64,000 nt of DNA from SZUA-36 sp963704855 (GCA_963704855.1 CAVPHY010000024.1:186001-250000); one strand, 5' to 3'. Positions 18,501-26,664 are shown, counted from the stretch's first letter. Translations and numbers: made by a program. The notes: a model not told the origin generated them from the sequence alone.

Positions 18501-21500
18501 TCTGCTGGGGATAACCGGTGTTTACTGGATTGCAACGGACAGTTCCGGCAATGTTGGTTACGCCGAGCAGCTTGTCGAGGTCGTAGATACCACTCCTCCC
18601 CTGATCACCGCTCCCGATGATCTCAACCTGCCGGCCAACGGCCTCCGTTCAAACGTATACCTGGGTAACGCGACCGTCAGCGACGCCGCGGGTGTGGTGG
18701 CAAGCCTGGAAAATGATGCACCGGACGACTTCCCCGTGGGTCTCACCCTGGTGACCTGGACCGCCACCGACGCATCAGGCAACAGTGCATCCGACACCCA
18801 GAATGTGATCATTACGCCACCCGAAGTCATCTCGACTTCCTATAGCAGTCAGCCTGTTCACGTTGATGGCGATCTGGATTACGGGGAATGGGGTTATTGG
18901 AATCCCTTCAACTTTAACGAGGGCTATTTATTGTTCAAAAACGACAAGGATCGCCTCTATGTGCTGGTCAATGTATTGAATGATGATAACCACGATCCTC
19001 TCGTATCTGCCGGTGGGGACCGGCTAACATTCTATTTCGACGTCAATGAAGACGGCTTCATTACACCGGATGTAGATATCCGATATGTGCTGGATGACAG
19101 CACCGGCAATCTGCAGCTTGAAACCCGGTGTGACGGCTGTCCGGGTGGCTTTAACCCGCCCGAGGCTGTCACATTGAGTTCAAGGGCTGAAGGCTTTGGC
19201 TGTTTCCTGGGCGACGGGACAGCCAGCATGATTCCCTTGTCTTGCGATCGCCACAAGGTCTGGGAACTGGCCTTTGACATGGCGGAAATCGGGGTACGGG
19301 AAGACAATGCTACACGGTTTGGTTTCGAGGTGTCGTCCGGTTCACCCACATTGCTGGTGAGCTATCCTGCTGACCCTGACCAGGTTGATGAGTATATTCA
19401 GTTGAACCTGGCACAAAGCGGTAGTGTTCGCCAAAAAGAAGATTTTGGCCCCGGAAGTATCTCACCTGAATTTGAAGTGACCCAGGCAATTCAGACCCCG
19501 GATAACAGCATCGACCTGGTAGCAGGCAGGCGTACGGCCGTCAGGGTCTGGGAAGGCAGCACATATGATGATGTGAAAGTGTACATCTATGGTTCCCGGG
19601 GTGGTGTGGATTTGCCGGGTTCCCCGATACTGCGGGTCGGCAGCATTAAAGGGTTTTCACCTGGCGGCAGGGGCGGCATTGGGTACAACATCTTCAAGGT
19701 GTTGTCTGACAGTTGGTCAAGCGGCGGAACGGTGGATTTTGATGTCCTTGTCCTCGGACTGGACGACTCCATTGCAGCGGAACTTTTCGATAGCGTAGGT
19801 TTCGTTCATACCCGCGAACCGGTTTTCTGGACCGTTCCACTAAGGTCAAACTTCCCTGACAACATCAGCTTCGAACCGGACGACAACCTGGTTACCCTGG
19901 CAGAGGAAACCTTGCGGCGGGTTGCGCCAATCAGCGAAATACAGTTTGTTCGCAAGCCCATGCACAACATATACAACGCGTCGACACACGAAGAGCTGAT
20001 CGAGCAACTCCGGGAATTCGACCAGATGACGTTCCTTTCGTGGTTCCTGGGCCTGGCCATTAACGGTGTGGTTCCGTTTGAGCTGCCCGAACAGGTAACC
20101 GGCTTTACCAAGCAGGGCTTCGTAGTCCCCGAAGGCACGATTACCGGATCTTCGGATCCAGTCGGACTGGGAGGCGACGGACGGGTTGCCTGGGCGAGGC
20201 AAACCACTGCCGAAGACTCGATGTTGTACGCCCATGAACTGAATCACAATCTCGACCAGGCGGTTCCCTGGACCTGGGGGCGGCACATCATTGGCTGCGG
20301 CGCCCAGGGAACGGATCCCAACTGGCCCTATGGTTCCAGTATACGAATCCAGGAGGTCGGTGTTTACCCAACGGGGCAATGGTTCTCCTCGGTCGATGAA
20401 GATACACCGGATTTCATGAGTTACTGCGGTTCTCTCAGCACTCCTGCGCAGTGGTTTTCTCCCTATCGCTGGGAAGCCTGGGTAGACGAGTTTGAAAGTG
20501 TCGCACCTGGCTCGGCTGAAAACAGCAAGCGGTCTGCGGCGCATCTGAATGCAGCAGGCTCACTGGTGAATCCGGTGGATAGTTTCTATGTTTCAGGCCG
20601 GGTATACAGCAATGGCGATGGTGAGTTTACCCAGATTCTGCGCCAACCCGGCATTGCCGATGCAGAAGGCCTGACCGGTGCCTACGTCGTGCGGGTTGAG
20701 GATTGTGCTGATGGCACCCTGGCGGAAAACAGCTTTCCTGCCTCGTTCACGGGCCCTGAAGACGAGTTGCTGGAGTTCGTCAGTTTCAGCTTCATCTTGC
20801 CGGCGCCTGATCAGAGTTGCAGTATCCGGCTCTACCTGGACAGCCAACTACTGGACGAGCAAATCATATCCGCCAGTGCGCCCAGCGTTGCGGTCACAAT
20901 GCCCAACGGTGGTGAATTATGGGATGGCCAGGGAGTCGTCACCTGGACCGCGAACGACCCGGATGGAGATCCGCTACTGTTTACCGTCCTCTACTCTGGC
21001 GATGAGGGATTGACCTGGAGGGTTCTGGACTCAAAGATTGAATCAACGCAGCTCATTGTAGACACACAAGGACTCAATGGTACCGATTCTGCCCTGATCC
21101 GGGTGCTGGCAACAGACGGAGGCAATACCGGGAGTGATGATTCGGATGGTGTGTTTACCGTCGCTGACCCGGGCCTGGGCCTGGAAATTATCTCACCAAC
21201 ACAGGGAGCCGAGTTCAACACCGCCCAAACCATAGAGCTAGGGGGCCGGGGCAGGTTCCCTTCAGGTGAGACCTGGCCGGATCAGCAACTGTTGTGGTCA
21301 ACCACCGGGGGTATCGCCGGGCAGGGTGCCAGGCTCTCCATACGACTGGAAGAAGGTGTACATCCCATCTCGCTCATCGCCATTGACGGACTGGCTATTG
21401 TGGCTGTGGAAACGGTTGAGATCATTGTCAGTGATGAACCAGGCAGCATCTTCTTCAGCCAGTCTGTCGCGCAGGTCGATGAGAAAGCGGGAGAAATAAG

Positions 21501-21837
21501 CATTGGCGTGACACGTTCGGGCGCCGCAATCGGCCCAGCCAGGGTTCAGTATTTCACCATGGACGATGTTGCCGTGTCGGGAGGGGACCCGCTAACCGGT
21601 CAAAATGATTATGTTGCCATTGCTCAGGATCCGGCCCACCAGTTGGAATGGGCGGATGGCGAAACGGGTACTCGTTATTTTACCGTGCAGGTCAATGAAG
21701 ATGTCGCGATCGAAGACCCTGAACGGTTCAATGTGCTGATCGAGGCAGTGGAAGGCGAGGTGCTGGGGACCAGCATCATGGACGTGTATATCATTTCTGA
21801 GACCATGGACCTCCTGTTTCGCAATGGATTTGAGTGA
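15514..21837 (+). CDS. Giant exported multidomain metalloprotease with propeller, HYR and Calx-beta modules and GFE tail
   Basis: 2107 residues. Approximate order: signal peptide (1-21); leucine-rich-repeat-like region resembling receptor L domains (55-310); unassigned segment; seven-fold FG-GAP/integrin-like repeats with FG-x-x-V-x-I-x-G-D-T (506-940); two HYR modules with TPP and WTATDxSGN (947-1104); a CBM9/DOMON-like domain (1107-1300); a zinc-metalloprotease-like region with HELNH at 1574-1578 and a Met-turn-like FMSYCG near 1635; an Ig-like region; a Calx-beta domain (1978-2099); and the C-terminal LLFRNGFE. HExxH and the MSY turn support a metzincin-like fold; the third zinc ligand is not certain. 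It follows the Hcp-like gene by 21 bp. Probably secreted and acting on surfaces or host/polymer proteins. Confidence 0.85.
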   Translation: MIRLTQCLCMALLLVSPLALAVPVYCTPDEITLGSQAEVDDFQANHGPGCDTIVSRLTITGASITDLSPLAGLTTIDWNSWLTISGTSVVSLAGLDGLTSVFSVDISNNALLTDITALFSIGTHTGALFINGNTLLTNLNGLDNVTELPVGGLFIENNPSLTDLGGVSNITSIGASLVIGNNDALVDLNDLAGLTHVPSNMSINNNDALTDISALGNLVDFDAVFYLRLNSQLTQLGDLSNMTGLDGLIIWSNNLLNNVDGLSGLKTVADTGLAISYNNSLSNLDGLAGLESSDANVEISNNPMLDQCSALQKLLDAVDDAQPGPGPGVAGIPDVNGDVTVENNDEGCNSVSDIVGAPPLSLMAGPFHYGGLEPENQHLMLKGSSIIQNCLGSAIGVAHGGQLYMDRLLYACTSVFYKSSDTLIYDAAKDSCQTLEDFRSSTRLDIHGTYLANQISGSTLQQNADVQFKYDPKALLQFDPMTGEVRSIESMVCDFSTEIQPPPDVLGQLDFLKAHNAGADDNFGDRVAVSGNTVVVGAKAEDGGATVIDGTDDDLAASAGAAYVYVREAGTNNWVQQAYLKASNGEGGDRFGADVAIDGDTIVVGADNEDGAGNASTTSGAAYVFVRNGESWTEQSILRASDAASGDWFGGDVAISGDTIVVGAYRENQAFVYTRSGTTWTEQQILVGSNTASGDNFGRGVTIDGDTIVVGAFFEDSDATGVNGSEDNNNANNSGAAYVFTRNTGTWTQQAYVKASNTDQDDLFGAALSLSGDTLAVGVYHESSNATGIDGDQSNNGLLDSGAAYIFVRNGETWSQQAYVKASNTGFQDSFGEAISLSGDLLAVPAAREDSNSVDDQANGAATDSGAVYIFSRDGATWSQLAYLKASNLQSEDWFGRDVSISDSTMAAGAFFEDSSTGGGEDDNSVLESGAAYVFNITSNIVDPDVDVTPPVVTAPADISGFEATGTFTPVVLGEASVTDDSGEILTAVADFTGPFLLGITGVYWIATDSSGNVGYAEQLVEVVDTTPPLITAPDDLNLPANGLRSNVYLGNATVSDAAGVVASLENDAPDDFPVGLTLVTWTATDASGNSASDTQNVIITPPEVISTSYSSQPVHVDGDLDYGEWGYWNPFNFNEGYLLFKNDKDRLYVLVNVLNDDNHDPLVSAGGDRLTFYFDVNEDGFITPDVDIRYVLDDSTGNLQLETRCDGCPGGFNPPEAVTLSSRAEGFGCFLGDGTASMIPLSCDRHKVWELAFDMAEIGVREDNATRFGFEVSSGSPTLLVSYPADPDQVDEYIQLNLAQSGSVRQKEDFGPGSISPEFEVTQAIQTPDNSIDLVAGRRTAVRVWEGSTYDDVKVYIYGSRGGVDLPGSPILRVGSIKGFSPGGRGGIGYNIFKVLSDSWSSGGTVDFDVLVLGLDDSIAAELFDSVGFVHTREPVFWTVPLRSNFPDNISFEPDDNLVTLAEETLRRVAPISEIQFVRKPMHNIYNASTHEELIEQLREFDQMTFLSWFLGLAINGVVPFELPEQVTGFTKQGFVVPEGTITGSSDPVGLGGDGRVAWARQTTAEDSMLYAHELNHNLDQAVPWTWGRHIIGCGAQGTDPNWPYGSSIRIQEVGVYPTGQWFSSVDEDTPDFMSYCGSLSTPAQWFSPYRWEAWVDEFESVAPGSAENSKRSAAHLNAAGSLVNPVDSFYVSGRVYSNGDGEFTQILRQPGIADAEGLTGAYVVRVEDCADGTLAENSFPASFTGPEDELLEFVSFSFILPAPDQSCSIRLYLDSQLLDEQIISASAPSVAVTMPNGGELWDGQGVVTWTANDPDGDPLLFTVLYSGDEGLTWRVLDSKIESTQLIVDTQGLNGTDSALIRVLATDGGNTGSDDSDGVFTVADPGLGLEIISPTQGAEFNTAQTIELGGRGRFPSGETWPDQQLLWSTTGGIAGQGARLSIRLEEGVHPISLIAIDGLAIVAVETVEIIVSDEPGSIFFSQSVAQVDEKAGEISIGVTRSGAAIGPARVQYFTMDDVAVSGGDPLTGQNDYVAIAQDPAHQLEWADGETGTRYFTVQVNEDVAIEDPERFNVLIEAVEGEVLGTSIMDVYIISETMDLLFRNGFE

Positions 21838-21878
21838 TCCGGGTTGAGCATATAAACAGGCCAGCCCCAGGGCAGTTC

Positions 21879-21909
21879 AACTTCAATGACTGGGTGTCTT
21901 GATTCTTTT
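21879..21909 (+). repeat. Dispersed repeat A, copy 2
   Basis: AACTTCAATGACTGGGTGTC followed by TTGATTC and a T-run, 42 bp after the giant gene. It matches the copy at 5852 at nearly every base. The T-rich end may serve as a terminator. Confidence 0.6.
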
Positions 21910-21988
21910 CTATTTCTTCTGAACCCCGTCCTTTTGGCGCGTTTATTGCATCAACCCTCTCTGTTTCAATAGAAAGATTGCAAGACCC

Positions 21989-22885
21989 ATGAATGCAAAA
22001 AGGCGAATGCCCTCACTCAGGTCATTGCGGGCATTCCAGACTGCAGGCCGGCATCTGAGCTTTAAGCTGGCGGCCGAAGAGCTGTGTTTAACTGCATCCG
22101 CGATCAGCCACCAGGTCAAGAGCCTGGAAGAGTTTCTGGATATGGACCTGTTTGTGCGAAAGACGCGCGCGCTTGAGTTCACTGAGCCCGGTAAGAAGTA
22201 TTTTGATTTCCTTGATGGCATGTTTGCCCGCCTGGAGATGGAAACGCACCAATTGTGGGCACAATACGGCAGGGGAATGATCCGTCTTTGTGTGCCTCCA
22301 TTTTTTGCGAACGAAGTGCTTCTGCCGAAGTTACATGATTTCCAGGCCATTATGCCGGATACCGATATTCGCGTCAGTACGCAGCACAGCCTGGTAAAAG
22401 AGCATTCGGCCGAGACTGATTTATCGATATTACTGGGTTCCGGTGACTGGCCAGACCTGGTCACCTATCCGTTGTTCGCCCGCCGCCTGGTGGTTGCAGG
22501 CGCACCTGCCCTGCTGAAAGGATTTGATAAATCATCCTTTAAGAGCCTCGATGGTCAGACCCTGATTGTGCACGAGAACCGCCCCAATGCATGGGGCAAC
22601 TGGGCAAAGGCCCTGGATATTGAGGCACCGGTCGCAGGCAAGGTATTGCGGTTCGATTCCATGTCAACCGTCGTTCAGGCCGCCGCACAGGGGTTGGGCT
22701 TTGCCATCATCTCCTGGCCTTTAAGCAAAAACTGGTTTGAATCGGGTGCGCTGCAACGGGTTTTCGAAACCGAGTGGATAACGGATGAGCATTTTTACCT
22801 GGCTCATCGGCCGGAGGAGTCGGAACGTCTCGATATCGCAAACCTCATCAAATGGATCATCAGGGAGTTTCAGAGCGACGAGTGA
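21989..22885 (+). CDS. LysR-family transcriptional regulator (GcvA-like)
   Basis: 298 residues. The N-terminal helix-turn-helix (about 8-66) shows the LTTR pattern LRAFQTAGRHLSFKLAAEEL...TASAISHQVKSLEEFL. The effector-binding domain (95-295) follows, with GLGFAIISWPL typical of the GcvA/AmpR-like subgroup. The effector is not known. It precedes a small exported protein gene in the same direction and no divergent target gene is present. An internal ATG (22007) is a possible alternative start. Confidence 0.92.
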   Translation: MNAKRRMPSLRSLRAFQTAGRHLSFKLAAEELCLTASAISHQVKSLEEFLDMDLFVRKTRALEFTEPGKKYFDFLDGMFARLEMETHQLWAQYGRGMIRLCVPPFFANEVLLPKLHDFQAIMPDTDIRVSTQHSLVKEHSAETDLSILLGSGDWPDLVTYPLFARRLVVAGAPALLKGFDKSSFKSLDGQTLIVHENRPNAWGNWAKALDIEAPVAGKVLRFDSMSTVVQAAAQGLGFAIISWPLSKNWFESGALQRVFETEWITDEHFYLAHRPEESERLDIANLIKWIIREFQSDE

Positions 22886-22988
22886 AAATAATTGGCGTAT
22901 AGGCGATTAAAACCCGTTTGTCGGTAAAACGGCCTCGCAATAAGCTTCTTACCATGTTCAACAACACAATCAACGGAGGAGATTAATC

Positions 22989-23321
22989 ATGAACAGTAAG
23001 AAGAGATTATTTGCAAAATGTGCGCTTGCCATCACGATGGTTCCTTTTAACGCTAGCGCCGCCACGGCCCAGGCCGGTTTGGAAGCTTGCGCCGACGCGC
23101 TGGTAACCGAGCTTTCCATGGATAATGGTTCTGATGTCAGCTATCGGCTGGACTCAGCTAATGAGGGTTTCGACAGAAAACTGCGGACAACCGAACGAAT
23201 CAGCCTGTATGCGAGAGACCCTCACACCAGTGAGCTGGTTTCGAGGATGGATTGCTTCGTCAGTAGCAAAGGCCGTGTCATCAGGCTGACCAAAATGCCC
23301 CTGGATGATGTTGAAAGCTGA
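22989..23321 (+). CDS. Small exported protein of unknown function
   Basis: 110 residues with a GGAGGA ribosome site just upstream. A signal peptide (KCALAITMVPFNASAATA) is followed by a short mature part with two cysteines (EACADA and MDCFVSSKG). The ending, FVSSKGRVIRLTKMP, looks like a small beta-rich exported domain. I do not recognise the family. The two cysteines could form a disulfide in the periplasm. It lies 100 bp downstream of the LysR gene in the same orientation. Confidence 0.7.
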   Translation: MNSKKRLFAKCALAITMVPFNASAATAQAGLEACADALVTELSMDNGSDVSYRLDSANEGFDRKLRTTERISLYARDPHTSELVSRMDCFVSSKGRVIRLTKMPLDDVES

Positions 23322-23330
23322 AACCAGGTT

Positions 23331-23549
23331 TCAATAATCGACTAAAACCGAGTGCTGTTTGGGGGGCAGGTTCTTATCAGTAGAAGCCGTGGATTCTGCG
23401 AGGTGAGGCCCGCCCCCCTTCATTTTTTGCAACACGCGTTCGTCCGGGATCTCCCATGTATCCTCACCGTCGAATAACCTGACCGGTTTACCGGTTGTGT
23501 CTTTACTGCCAACGTACTTCCAAAAACCGCAATATGAGTGGAGCGACAC
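23331..23549 (-). CDS. Possible small protein (72 aa), low confidence
   Basis: A GTG-started frame on the minus strand encodes 72 residues with protein-like composition (YCGFWKYVGSKDTTGKPV, EDTWEIPDERVLQKMKGGG). There is no clear ribosome site, and a stop lies just two codons upstream of the GTG. It converges with the small exported protein gene and lies head-to-head with the KDG kinase gene. It could be a real small gene, a remnant or chance. Confidence 0.3.
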   Translation of the reverse strand: MSLHSYCGFWKYVGSKDTTGKPVRLFDGEDTWEIPDERVLQKMKGGGPHLAESTASTDKNLPPKQHSVLVDY

Positions 23550-23599
23550 GAACTAACGCGCAATAATAAGACGGACTCAGGCAAACGCGCTACCCAACC

Positions 23600-24415
23600 A
23601 TGGCGAACAACAAAAGAATCGCGGTCATCGGCGAGTGCATGATCGAACTCCGGCCCGAGATATCCGCTGCGGGCTACTCGGATCGGACCATCGACGCACA
23701 AATCGTCTACGGTGGCGACACGCTGAACGTTGCCGTGTATCTTGCCAGGCAAGGGGTTGGCGTCGAATACGTCACGGTAGTTGGTGATGATTCGTTGAGC
23801 GACTGGATGGTGCAGCAGTGGCGCAGCAACGGTGTGGGGTGCCAACTGGTGCGCCGCGAAGAACGCGGTCTGCCGGGAATGTATTGGATCGATGTCGACG
23901 ATAGTGGTGAACGTTCATTCCACTACTGGCGTCTCGAATCGCCGGCGCGGCGACTGATTAACGATGACGAGCGCCGGTCCCTGGTGTTCGGGCAACTGAG
24001 CCAATTCGACAGTTTGTATTTTTCGGGCATCACGCTGTCGCTGTACCGCGAGACCGATATTGCCTTGCCAACAGCCAACGACGAGAGACTGTTGTTCGGT
24101 GACCATACCAACGAGGAAGTTATCGAGCGTTTACGCTCCTGGGGTATCCGTGAAATCGTTCTGAAAAGGGGTGAAAAAGGCCCCATCGTTGCCGATGGCA
24201 CCGCAATTGCGGAGGTACCAAGCGTATTTGTAGAGCAGGTGGTGGACACGACCGCTGCGGGCGATTCGTTCAATGCCGGTTATCTCTCCGCCAGGTTGCG
24301 TGGTGCATCTCCCCTGGAGGCGGCAAGAAACGGAAGCCTGCTCGCGTCAACGGTCGTCCAGCATCGCGGTGCGATCATTCCCCGCGAGGTAATGCCGGCA
24401 GTGCCTTCCTGTTAG
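23600..24415 (+). CDS. kdgK: 2-keto-3-deoxygluconate kinase with an internal in-frame deletion
   Basis: A PfkB/ribokinase-fold sugar kinase that would phosphorylate KDG to KDPG. The start (IAVIGECMIELRP), YGGDTLNVAVYLARQG, LPGMYWIDVDDSGERSFHYWR and the catalytic VDTTAAGDSFNAGYL are all intact, as is the end (STVVQHRGAIIPREVMP). It is 271 residues against about 310 for the family. Aligned from memory with E. coli KdgK, about 46-48 residues are missing between SGITLSLY and TDIALPTANDE (near nt 24040-24055). The lost part includes the conserved FDxNYRPRLW segment. The frame is kept, but the Rossmann core loses a strand and substrate-contact region, so activity is doubtful. Its presence fits catabolism of uronate-type sugars. 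Confidence 0.85.
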   Translation: MANNKRIAVIGECMIELRPEISAAGYSDRTIDAQIVYGGDTLNVAVYLARQGVGVEYVTVVGDDSLSDWMVQQWRSNGVGCQLVRREERGLPGMYWIDVDDSGERSFHYWRLESPARRLINDDERRSLVFGQLSQFDSLYFSGITLSLYRETDIALPTANDERLLFGDHTNEEVIERLRSWGIREIVLKRGEKGPIVADGTAIAEVPSVFVEQVVDTTAAGDSFNAGYLSARLRGASPLEAARNGSLLASTVVQHRGAIIPREVMPAVPSC

Positions 24416-24500
24416 GGATTTTGGGCTCAGGGTGACAAGCGCCAATAAAGACCAGCAAAAGCCAGGACAAAGCACGAACACGCATGTCTCGGGTCACCTT

Positions 24501-24549
24501 ACCCATCACTTTTAGGTATTAAGGAATGGATGTCCGGGCTTTTCCGGGC
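24501..24549. repeat. Dispersed palindromic repeat B, copy 2
   Basis: ACCCAT (24501-24506) and the imperfect arm ATGGATG (24526-24532) flank CACTTTTAGGTATTAAGGA. GTCCGGGCTTTTCC follows, as after copy 3. The CCGGGCTTTT unit then recurs twice more down to about 24578. It lies in the 290-bp gap between kdgK and the protease gene, which shows no coding frame. Confidence 0.6.
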
Positions 24550-24706
24550 TTTTTTCCCAGACTTTTTCCGGGCTTTTGCGCTCAGCGTCAACGCTTGCAG
24601 CTATTGAAAATGAGAATGTGACTTTTTCCTTTTTCTAAATTTCTGTTGTGTGCTAGATTAGTTCGCTCATAACACCAAAATGATGACATAGATTAAAGGA
24701 AGAACT

Positions 24707-26176
24707 ATGAGAATTACGTATTTGTGGGGAAAAACGATCGTTTTAGCGGCCCTGGTTTTACCACTGACCGCAACTGTGGTTAATGCCGAGCCATCGGTTA
24801 AAAACCAACGAATTATAGACCACTGGACACCCGAGCGAATCAAGCAAGCGACGCCACGACAACTCGTGATTGCTTCCAATGGTTTAGGGTATTTAAAAAG
24901 GCCTGACGGCGGTTTACAGCCCCATGGTCACAATAAACTCGTTGAAGTGAGCAAGATCTCTAAACAGCCCCGGGCTAAACCGGGAACTGGTGGTGGCGAT
25001 AACCAGGGACCAATCGTTAGCCCGATTGAGCCTGCCAATGGCGCAACCATTGGTGCCAGTCAACGGTTTGCTGCCACTGTAACAGACGATAGTGGTGTAC
25101 GTTCTGTCAGCCTGGTGATTGGTTTTCCTGACGGCGGCAGCCAATCATTCACAATGGAAAACTCCAGTGGTGATATCTGGGAAAATACCCTTAGCGGTTT
25201 TACCGATGGTGACGGTTGGAGTTGGTATTTGGAGGCCAAAGATGCATCTCAAGGCAAAGGAAACACGACCGTTTCGCCCAGCTACGCCTTCGATGTAGAT
25301 ACATCCGGAGAGCCACCGCCACCACCCACAGGCGGTGACATTATCACCAACAGTCATTGGTCAGAAGGCGGTATGGTCCAGGTTAACGTGGGTCGTATTT
25401 ATTTCGAAATGCCAAGCAATCCAAGACTTAAGCGTTGGGCGGGTTACGTCTGTTCAGGCACCGTAGCAACTGATGGTGTGAGCGGAAGAAGCGTGATCAT
25501 TACCGCAGCTCACTGTGCCTATGATGATGCCAATAAAGCGTTTGCACGTAATGTTTTATTTATCCCCAACCAGGACGAAACGTCAGGCAGCGGAACAGAT
25601 GCCGATTGCAGCAACGACCCATTGGGCTGTTGGACCCCCAGCTTTTCTGTCGTGGATACCAACTGGACAACATCCACCTTCCCGGGCAATATCCCGTGGG
25701 ATTACGCTTACTATGTAGTTTCTGATTCGGGCGCACATAGCGGCACTGGCACAGGCGGGTCACTGGAACAAGTCGTGGGTGGTCTGCCGATCAGCTTCGC
25801 AACCCCCCAATCCAATAGTGGCACCACGGTAAAGGACGGTACCTACACACACGGTATTGGCTACTCCTATGCGGATGATCCCAACCTGATGTACTGTGCT
25901 GAGAATATGACCACTGAAGGAGATGCCAACTGGTGGCTTGCAAATTGTGACCTTTCCGGAGGTTCATCAGGCGGCCCATGGATACAGCCTATGAGTGGTG
26001 GCCAGGGACCTATTATCTCAGTCAACTCATGGGGTTATAACGGTGAACCTGGTATGGCCGGACCATTCCTCGATGTAACATCGGCAGCGTGTGTGTTTGG
26101 GGCTGCTAAAAACACTGCCTTTGGCGCGGTTCCAAGCGCCGATGGCCAGCAAGGTGTCATCGAAGACTGCCCTTAA
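24707..26176 (+). CDS. Exported trypsin-like serine protease
   Basis: 489 residues. A signal peptide (about 1-27, ending VVNA) leads to a linker, then an Ig-like domain (about 100-205) with PIVSPIEPANGATIGASQ. After a proline-rich hinge (EPPPPPTGG) comes the chymotrypsin-fold domain (about 215-489). The triad is readable: His269 in ITAAHC, Asp332 in WDYAYYV and Ser421 in SGGSSGGPW. Cysteines near the His and Ser motifs fit extracellular disulfides. Predicted secreted endopeptidase; specificity is not determined. Transcription ends at a strong intrinsic terminator 20 bp after the stop. The protein ends IEDCP and lacks the GFE tail of the upstream block. Confidence 0.9.
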   Translation: MRITYLWGKTIVLAALVLPLTATVVNAEPSVKNQRIIDHWTPERIKQATPRQLVIASNGLGYLKRPDGGLQPHGHNKLVEVSKISKQPRAKPGTGGGDNQGPIVSPIEPANGATIGASQRFAATVTDDSGVRSVSLVIGFPDGGSQSFTMENSSGDIWENTLSGFTDGDGWSWYLEAKDASQGKGNTTVSPSYAFDVDTSGEPPPPPTGGDIITNSHWSEGGMVQVNVGRIYFEMPSNPRLKRWAGYVCSGTVATDGVSGRSVIITAAHCAYDDANKAFARNVLFIPNQDETSGSGTDADCSNDPLGCWTPSFSVVDTNWTTSTFPGNIPWDYAYYVVSDSGAHSGTGTGGSLEQVVGGLPISFATPQSNSGTTVKDGTYTHGIGYSYADDPNLMYCAENMTTEGDANWWLANCDLSGGSSGGPWIQPMSGGQGPIISVNSWGYNGEPGMAGPFLDVTSAACVFGAAKNTAFGAVPSADGQQGVIEDCP

Positions 26177-26196
26177 GTCGTTAGAAAATCTGCTAA

Positions 26197-26228
26197 TAAA
26201 AAAGCCCGGGTTACCTCGGGCTTTTTTG
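26197..26228 (+). terminator. Intrinsic terminator of the protease gene
   Basis: A perfect 11-bp stem, AAAAAAGCCCG (26198-26208) with CGGGCTTTTTT (26217-26227), encloses an 8-nt loop and ends in a T-run. It is 20 bp past the stop codon. Confidence 0.9.
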
Positions 26229-26285
26229 TCTCTATCAGTCCTTTCCTGATGCATCACCTGGAAGAGTTTAGCAAAGAGTTTAGGA

Positions 26286-26330
26286 CCCCCATCACGTTTG
26301 GGTACTTAGAAATGGGTGTCCGGGCTTTTC
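26286..26330. repeat. Dispersed palindromic repeat B, copy 3
   Basis: CCCAT (26288-26292) pairs with ATGGG (26312-26316) across CACGTTTGGGTACTTAGAA. GTCCGGGCTTTTCC follows, as in copy 2. A half-copy-like stretch (CACCCATTACTT) is at 26999-27010, on the other side of the toxin-antitoxin genes. Confidence 0.6.
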
Positions 26331-26385
26331 CGTTTGCCTTTATGGGCCAGATGATGGTCGATATTATCGATAATCCTTGTTTCAA

Positions 26386-26664
26386 TTAATGTTGATGATG
26401 AGTATCCACATTTTGTGAGAGCCACACTTTGATAAGCGATTGGTAAGGCATATCAAGTTTATTTGCCTCGATCTTGATACGATCCAGTAGTCCTTCCGGA
26501 AGTCTGAGGGATATGGTTTTTGTTGAAGGCTTCAGGTTCGGGAAGGAGGCACGCTTGGCTTTGCTCCAGTCTAAATATTCACTGGAGTCATTTTCTTCCC
26601 AAAACCTTCTCTCTTCACCATCGTTTTTGAAGTCAGGAATTTTCTTCAATTTTCTCATATTCAT
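26386..26664 (-). CDS. brnA: BrnA-family antitoxin
   Basis: 92 residues. The N-terminus reads LKKIPDFKNDGEERRFWEEND, then a YLDWSKAK motif. The C-terminal DNA-binding part is PSTKTISLRLPEGLLDRIKIEANKLDMPYQSLIKVWL. This is the BrnA/CopG-like antitoxin pattern with a ribbon-helix-helix-type C-terminus. It neutralises BrnT and represses the operon. Its start overlaps the end of the toxin gene by 26-32 bp depending on whether Met1 or Met3 (26658) is used, so translation is coupled. Confidence 0.85.
   Translation of the reverse strand: MNMRKLKKIPDFKNDGEERRFWEENDSSEYLDWSKAKRASFPNLKPSTKTISLRLPEGLLDRIKIEANKLDMPYQSLIKVWLSQNVDTHHQH

Noticed and set aside
19846..20544. 232-codon minus-strand frame within the giant protease gene
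   Set aside because: Antisense shadow in GC-rich coding DNA; the plus frame carries the HELNH motif and conserved domains.
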